NCBI RefSeq assembly: GCF_028583425.1
Contig: NC_072801.1
Coordinates: forward strand, 16,016,001 to 16,080,000
Direction of reading: 5' to 3'
From: Eublepharis macularius
Taxonomy: Eukaryota > Chordata > Lepidosauria > Squamata > Eublepharidae
DNA length: 64,000 bases
In this document: in pieces, positions 58,210 to 64,000 of the stretch
Numbering within the stretch: the stretch's first letter is position 1
Layout: the number at the start of each line of letters is the position of its first letter
Notes under the pieces: model-generated
Database searches by the model: none
What the model saw: the letters and a program-made list of their open reading frames with translations, nothing else
What the model was told of the DNA's origin: nothing
Made by a program: the position numbers and the translations under genes

Positions 58210-59035
58210 TCCTTTGGGGATTATAACTACAATTGCAGGCACAGGCAAGCGTGCAGCATCATTAAAAGAAATGCCCAAACCAGCACTTCGTATTATCTTT
58301 TTAATTAAAAATGCCCCTACCTTTTGGTGGCATTGTCTACTGCCCTCTACGGTACCAGACCCTGCAACAGACCCAGATGCCAACTCTGCCCTCATATCTA
58401 CCCAGGAAATATGATTACAAGACCCAATGGTGTCCACTACACTATCTCTGGCTCTTACAGCTGCTCTTCCTCCAACGTGATATATGCCCTCATGTGCCAA
58501 CAATGTCCTTCTGCTCTGTACATTGGACAAACCAGCCAACCTCTACGCGAAAGAATAAATGGACACAGATCTGACATTAGAAATGGAAACATCCAGAAAC
58601 CAGTGGGAGAACACTTCAGTCTACCAGGACATTCCATCAAAGACTTAAAGGTTGCTGTAGTTCAACAGAAACCTTTCAAAAACCAAATCCAACGGGAGCC
58701 TGCTGAATTGGAATTCATATGTAAATTTGACTCAGTCAGACTTGGATTGAATAGAGACTATAAATGGTTATCTCATTATCAGAAGTAACTGATTTCATTA
58801 ACAGAAGTAAACTGATCTCATTATCAGAAGTACACTGATTTGCATCTATTTCCCCCTCTCCTCCCCACCTATATATCTCTGGCCAGTTTCTTCTTACCCT
58901 CCATGCATCTGACGAAGAGAGCTGTGGTTCTCGAAAGCTTATGCTACAGTAAAGTTGGTTAGTCTTAAAGGTGCTACTGGACTCTTTACTATTTTGCTAC
59001 TACAGACTAACACGGCTAAGTTCTCTGGATCTATG
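58210..59035 (+). mobile_element. Penelope-like element, 5'-truncated, with GIY-YIG ORF and tail
   Basis: The frame ending at TAA 58786-58788 encodes a Cys-rich lead (CNRPRCQLCP, CSSSNVIYALMCQQC), then ALYIGQTSQPLRERINGHRS and PVGEHFSLPGHS, the GIY-YIG endonuclease domain of Penelope-like retroelements preceded by its zinc-finger-like Cys cluster. The reverse transcriptase part is missing. The tail at 58900-59030 has CTGACGA, a GAGAG/TTCTC stem and GAAA. Left edge approximate. Confidence 0.82.
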
Positions 59036-59329
59036 CCCTCTACTGGCCACTCTATTACAGCTCCTGCTGCTGAAAAGCTGTATTTGAATTACTAGGAACT
59101 TCACCCTTAGGTGTCTTTGTTCACTATTCCCTCCCTGATTTGTCACAATGCCGGCTTTTTAAAAATTATTATTATTACAATTTTATTAATTAATACAATT
59201 AATACAATATTATTATTACACGTTTTATGGAGAAAGAAGCATGGTGGGTGGGTGGTGGGTGGGAGGTGAACAAGGAATGAAACTGAGCGACGGTATTGCT
59301 GTAGCAGGAAAGTAATATCAGTTGTTCGC

Positions 59330-59440
59330 TGCCAGCCTAGTCTGCCTTGCAAGGTTGTTGTGAGGATAAATGGAGGAGGAGAGAACTATTGACGTTATAA
59401 TTATTCTTTGGAGGAAGGTGGGCTGAAAATAGGATAGGAT
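59330..59440 (+). mobile_element. tRNA-derived SINE 3' half
   Basis: AGTCTGCCTTGCAAGGTTGT, TGTGAGGATAAATGGAGGAG, CTTTGGAGGAAGGTGGGCTG. The tRNA-like part is lost. Confidence 0.5.
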
Positions 59441-60979
59441 AGATACTTAAAACTCCGACCTTTGTAGGATTTTAGTCTGTCTGTTATTTCTCATTAAGAG
59501 GCCGTGGAGCTGAGGAATGTTCTAAGACATCTCTCCAGTCAACTTACTTCTGAAACTGATTTTTCCATGCTTTTGATGATGTTGTGGTTCCTCCAACGCA
59601 CACTTTTAAAATTGGAGATACACTTCACATTTAGGTTCCTAGAGCCCGAGTAAATAATATTAATCAGCTCTCAGCCAAAACAACATACATTGCCCTTGCA
59701 ACCACAGGATAGGTAGTGCCATCAGTACAGCTTCCTGGCACTCTCCATTCCTCTTTGCCTGATCAGTTAGCTTTCTTAGCAAGGGAGACACTTCTGCGTT
59801 CCTCTGCATTAGTCCGCTATGGAGCAGGGGGGATCTATGGGGATCCTCATTCGCTCCCTCTGGATAATGCTTCTGCCTGTGTATTCTTAGGTGGTAGGTG
59901 AGGAAACAGATACACTGACAAGTGCAAAGCAATAGCTGCCTCACAGGTGGAAATTTTCCATTTTTCATAGCCTGCCTCAATGCTCATTCTAGTATGCCTG
60001 ATCCATAGTTTGGGGGAAATGCTTGCACTCCACCTCTCCTTGCCCTCAGTCATTGCCTTCACAGCAAGGGTAGAAGCTGTTGGCACTATCATAATATTTA
60101 TTATCAAGTGCCTTCAAGAATCTAGGCATGGGATGAAAACTAACACTCCATGTCTCATTTTGCGGCATCCCAGGTTTGGCAACGAACGTCTGAGTGATGG
60201 TGAGGACCGAGGATTTGTGCTGGGGGATCCCGAATGAAAGTCCCATGTATTCCACAGGCAGCACCTTCATTAACAGTGGCTGCCGCACAGGGTGCCTGGA
60301 AGAAGGCTGTGACAACCAGGAAGACACTTTTGCGCATTCCTCTGCTTGTCCCTCCTTGGTCAGATCAGCTCCATCTTGAAGAGGCTGAAATTCAGCAGAG
60401 AAGACGACGGGTCCTTCAGGCGGTTGTATGGTGGATGGGTTTGGTTCCCAGGCACTGCCTCTTGGCTAATGGTGGAGTTGAGCTACTGCAGTACATCAGC
60501 ACTTCTTGCTGGGTCTGCTGCCACTGCCACAGCTTGGATTTTGGTGCGCTGGGTCTGACAGACAGGAAAGTGTTATGTGTGTCGGCTGGTCTGGGGTGAC
60601 ATGGATTGAGGACCCCTGATGACATTGTAACACATGAAACAAGCAAACTTCAGCCTGGCTGCTTGTTGGGTTCTCAGAAGGATTGAGTTCTGACACCTCT
60701 GGATCCATGTACAGAAGGAAAAAGATTCAGTGGAAGTTCATTTTGGTCTTTGGTCTTTGACCTGTCCTTCACTTACCTGTTGGACTTTTACTTGGAGCAC
60801 CACGAATCCACACACCTATAAGAGAACAGAACATACAGCCCGTTGTGTTGTTGGACTTTTGGTTATCTCTTGCCTGGCCATTGCCAATAGTGGTACAGAG
60901 TACTATTTCTAGCATGTATTTTTGTACAAAAGTATTTGTGTATGAATGTATTTTTGTATAGCAGTTGGAATAAGACATT
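59441..60979. other. Flanking region, no gene established
   Basis: Contains two loosely similar segments (near 59785-59815 and 60320-60350: AGACACTT.TGCG..TTCCTCTGC). Several 60-120 codon ORFs on both strands lack recognised domains. May be a decayed transposon. Confidence 0.3.
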
Positions 60980-61312
60980 AATATTGTTTATTGTTTGATT
61001 CTGCACTTGTACACTTTACACAAATATATTTAATAGAAGGCATTAATTAATTTGTTAACTTTCAGTGAGTATTCTATTCCCTGGATTGTGGTTTTCCACT
61101 TTTTGTTTCAGCCACTGGCACTCCAGCATCATGTGCATAACTTGTGCAAGTTTCTGGATCTCTGCATGCATGGTGTCTAGTTTTTCTGAGGGACTGGGGG
61201 CCAGTGGTGGGGACTGAGGAAGCCGCCATCTGGCCTCCCCATGGAGAGATTGGATGGGTTGGAGAGTAGGTGCGGTTCGACCAGGAAGTCTGTGTACTGG
61301 CATCTTTGGCCT
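60980..61312 (-). CDS. Possible terminal exon of an unidentified minus-strand transcript
   Basis: On the minus strand, CTTGGCTTCTCCTTCCAG at about 61330-61313 is a fair acceptor. It is followed by an open frame (KMPVHRLPGRTAPT, SPSEKLDTMHAEIQKLAQVM) to a stop at 61055, and AATAAA near 60990. The second half is a likely amphipathic helix. No partner exon was found, no family is recognised, and it may belong to a transposon. Confidence 0.2.
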
Positions 61313-61339
61313 GGAAGGAGAAGCCAAGAAAGAAACAGT

Positions 61340-61835
61340 AGGTTATCACAGGTAACTGATTTCCTTTACAGAAGCAGGATCAAGGGGAGTCCAGTGGCAC
61401 CTGGTGTGGGCTTTCGAGGATCACAGTTCTCTTCGTCAGAAGCATCTGGCGGGGAGAGCTGTGATTCTCGAAGGCTTGTGCTGCAGTGGAATTGGTTGGT
61501 CTTGGAGGTGCTACTGGACTCTTTTTGGTTTTGCTACTACAGACTAACACGGCTAACTCCTCTGAACCTTTACAGAAGCAAACTGATCTCCATATCAGAA
61601 GGAGCTGTTTGCATCTCCATATCAGAAGGAGTTGTTTGCATCTACTCCGCCCTCCCCTCTCCTCCTCTATATCTGACCAGTTTCTTTTGGCCCTCCATGC
61701 ATCTGATGAAGAGAACTGTGATTCTCGAAAGCTTATGCTACAATAAAATTGGTTAGTCTTAAAGGTGCTACTGGACTCTTTTTGATTTTGCTACTACAGA
61801 CTAACACGGCTAACTCCTCTGGATCTATGACCGCA
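61340..61835 (+). mobile_element. Penelope-like 3' end, host of a nested copy
   Basis: Parts at 61350-61376 and 61569-61835 share the 3' UTR of the element at 58.8 kb (AACTGATCTCCATATCAGAA, CAGTTTCTTTTGGCCCTCCA). The tail has CTGATGA 61703-61709, stem 61711-61715/61722-61726, GAAA 61727-61730 and GCTTATGCTA to 61740. Confidence 0.78.
61377..61568. mobile_element. Nested Penelope-like dumbbell
   Basis: Flanked by the 12-bp duplication TTTACAGAAGCA (61365-61376, 61569-61580). A short inverted head (GAGTCCAGTGGCACC) is followed by a direct tail ending GGCTAACTCCTCTGAACC. Confidence 0.82.
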
Positions 61836-62243
61836 GGTTCAGAAAGACGGTTATTATTCTGCAGCTGGAGAATCCATTGTGGTTCTGGAAGGGGGCTGGG
61901 TAGCTTTTCTGGACTCCAGGAGTCATCAGGCTTTTGTTTTAGGAAGGAACAGACTTGTCCAATCATTACACTCCAAGGAGAATTGTCAACCTAGTACGAG
62001 TCTTGGATTTTTGTACTTTTGCCTTCAATGTGGGGAAAGCAAAGTGGGCAGTAGTGCATTTATTGAAATGCAGTGTCTTCCTAGATCTACTCCTCACCTG
62101 CCGTCCTAAAAGATAGTTTGGATAGCAAGAAAGTACATTACAAATTTAAGAGTTTTACATATGGTCATAAAAGATAAAGCAGAAGTGGGTATTTATATCA
62201 GTTATATGCTTGACCGGTCCTGCTTGGTCATCTCCCGCCTCCT

Positions 62244-62462
62244 TTCTAGCAGTCTGAATAGCCCAGCTTAGCCCAATCTTGCCAGAGCTTGGAAGCTAAG
62301 CAGGGTCAGCTATGGATAGTACTTGGATGGGAGACCAAAAAGGGAAGCCCGGGGTTGCTATACAGAGGAAGACAATGGGAAGCCACCTCTGCTTATCTCT
62401 TGCCTTGAAAATCCCATAGTCCTCGGGTTGCCATGAGTTGGCTGTGACTTGACAGCACACAA
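62244..62462 (+). mobile_element. 5S rRNA-derived SINE, well preserved
   Basis: GCCCAATCTTGCCAGAGCTT, GGAAGCTAAGCAGGGTCAGC and TAGTACTTGGATGGGAGACC match the internal promoter region of vertebrate 5S rRNA. The unrelated body has GCCACCTCTGCTTATCTCTT, and the end is GCTGTGACTTGACAGCACAC. Not a functional 5S gene: the first part of the rRNA is diverged and the end is replaced. Confidence 0.85.
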
Positions 62463-62779
62463 TTAATAGTATTATTATTATTTGCTAGCTTCCCTGCAGC
62501 CCACTGCGTGCTAAATTACAAAGGAAGAATGCCTACCACAGTTCCTTGAAGGCCTGCTAATCTGCGTTTAAAGGATTCAGGCTAAGAAATGAGAATGTGC
62601 TCTGCTGGAACAGTCCAAAGCCCACCTATTCCTGCCATCCTTTGCAAGAATTCTAGAAAATGGAAAGTTCAGAAAGCTCCACCAGGCACTAGCTAGAGGC
62701 CAATCAGTTGTTTGCACTCTACCCTCTACCTGTCCCAGATCTCAGGACAGACAAAGGCGAGTGCTTCTTCCATTTGAAA

Positions 62780-62915
62780 CAGTAGACTTGGCTGCCACAG
62801 GATGTGGCCATGGTTAGCTGGCTTTAAATGGGAATTAGACAAACAGAGGAAAGGGAATTTAGGCTTGGCAGGGGCATCTGGTTTTGGCCACTAGACTAGA
62901 TGGGTCTTTGGTTTT
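62780..62915 (+). repeat. LINE-like 3' remnant
   Basis: TTGGCTGCCACAGGATGTGGC, GGGAATTAGACAAACAGAGG and CCACTAGACTAGATGGGTC are motifs of a common amniote repeat, probably CR1-related. Confidence 0.45.
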
Positions 62916-63197
62916 GCCCCCACCCCAATGGCTGCTTTTATGTTTTTACGACTGTACATTTTTTATTCAGATGAAATTTGTTACCATAAAATGTGCGTGG
63001 GGGTGTGTGTCCCACCTTGCATCATCAATAAACAATGTAGGGTTTCTCTCCACTGTAAGAAGCTTGAAAGGGGTATGAGCAACACCTGAACATTCCCAAG
63101 CAAATGGCTTCCAGTAGACATCAATTTTACATTTTTAAATTCCACTCCACTTCCACTGTGACCCAGCATGGGCCCGCCCAGGCCAAACCCTTTTGGT

Positions 63198-64000
63198 TCT
63201 TTTTTTTTTTTGAAAAAATTTTTATTGGGTTAGAATCCGTTATTTTTACATTTACATTCAATTTTCCCCAAATTTTTCATTTCTAACCCCCTCCCTTTCC
63301 CCCCCTTTTGTTGACTTCCAACAGTTTTCCAACCCTTTGTCCCTTTTCCCTTACTTCTATTAAATTTCTCTATCTAAAACAAATACATATTCTCCATTAT
63401 ACTAAGCAGTACATCCTTAACTACTTTTCTTATTGTATACCCAAACTGTAAGTCTTTGTTTCCATCTTGGATAAACAATTTATCCCATTTTCCAATTTTG
63501 AATATTTCTATATATCATAAACCTATATATCATAAACCATAAAAATCTTACACATTTAAATCAAACAATTTGACTTATTCTCTATGTATTACTCATTCTA
63601 TCTTTTTATGGTAATTCTATATAACTCTCGTCACATAGTCAATCAATTTGACTTGTCTATACATTCAGTTTGGTGCATTATACAAATCTTATCAAAGAAA
63701 GAAAATATTGTTGATTACTCAATCCGTATATTTAATCCTTATCCTTAATTATTTTCTATCAATATTCTATTTATTAACCAATATATATCTATATATATAT
63801 CAATCTGTTAATCTAACTGCTTATAAATTCACATTTATCTCTTCCCCCCCCGGTAAAGTCACCCCCTCTACATTTTATTATACTTCAGTAGTTCTCAAAC
63901 TGCCACAGTTTTCCTCCCACCTCCCATTTCTTCTCCAGATATTGTTTCAGCTTCTCCCAATCTGTGTTAAACTGCCCTGAGTCCAGATTTCTCAGTTTTC
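63198..64000 (-). mobile_element. L1 LINE 3' end, minus strand, runs off window
   Basis: On the minus strand the last part of ORF2 is read from 63999 down to a stop at 63887-63885: LRNLDSGQFNTDWEKLKQYL then EKKWEVGGKLWQFENY. A 3' UTR of about 690 bases follows, ending in AATAAAAATTTTTTC and an A run (the T run at 63200-63211). The tail peptide and layout fit reptile L1. The rest lies beyond 64000. Confidence 0.75.

Noticed and set aside
59660-60340. PIF/Harbinger transposase on the minus strand
   Set aside because: Looked for the conserved DDE-type blocks in all minus frames and found none convincing.
62244-62330. Functional 5S rRNA gene
   Set aside because: Only the internal promoter region resembles 5S; the rest is a SINE body and a second copy exists at 51218.

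Overview
The window is nuclear DNA from a vertebrate, most probably a squamate reptile (lizard or gecko). This rests on spliced genes with GT-AG introns, a CR1 3' tail at the very start, L1 and Penelope-like retroelements, tRNA-derived SINEs with the reptile-type 3' halves, 5S-rRNA-derived SINEs, and several hundred-bp palindromic MITE families. The species cannot be named from sequence alone. No tRNA, rRNA or CRISPR loci were seen. || Layout. 1-1.9 kb is intergenic with a CR1 tail. 1.9-3.2 kb holds a small gene that can be read as three phase-0 exons encoding a short protein with an N-terminal membrane anchor; its family is not recognised. 3.2-23.6 kb is gene-poor and filled with MITEs, SINEs, an L1 3' fragment and unrecognised DNA. 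23.6-24.3 kb is a strong CpG island. 26.2-55.7 kb contains one large plus-strand gene that can be reconstructed in 13 coding exons with consistent phases: 3228 nt including the stop, 1075 residues. 55.7-64 kb is repeat-rich flank with a Penelope-like GIY-YIG ORF, nested Penelope-like tails, a 5S-derived SINE and the 3' end of a minus-strand L1 that runs off the window. || The main gene encodes a predicted type I membrane protein: signal peptide, four lamin-tail-like (LTD) domains outside the cell, two Cys-containing linker plus helical modules, one transmembrane helix and a 22-residue tail with a YTTI motif. It is built from two copies of one cassette (LTD-LTD-linker-helical module). Matching introns have the same phase order (1-2-1-1-1) in both halves, and the LLINEVN motif recurs exactly 500 residues apart, so the gene arose by internal tandem duplication of exons. 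I do not recognise a named family for it. It is the best candidate here for an undescribed system, probably a cell-surface adhesion or recognition protein, though function is unproven. || The introns carry a dense load of fold-back elements. There are three or more non-autonomous hAT families with intact 8-bp target duplications (one nested inside another, several carrying TGACGTCA sites), a set of palindromic families with 3-bp duplications and a GRGCCAA terminus, Penelope-like tails containing a hammerhead-ribozyme-like core, and one solo LTR (fossil) with a 5-bp duplication.
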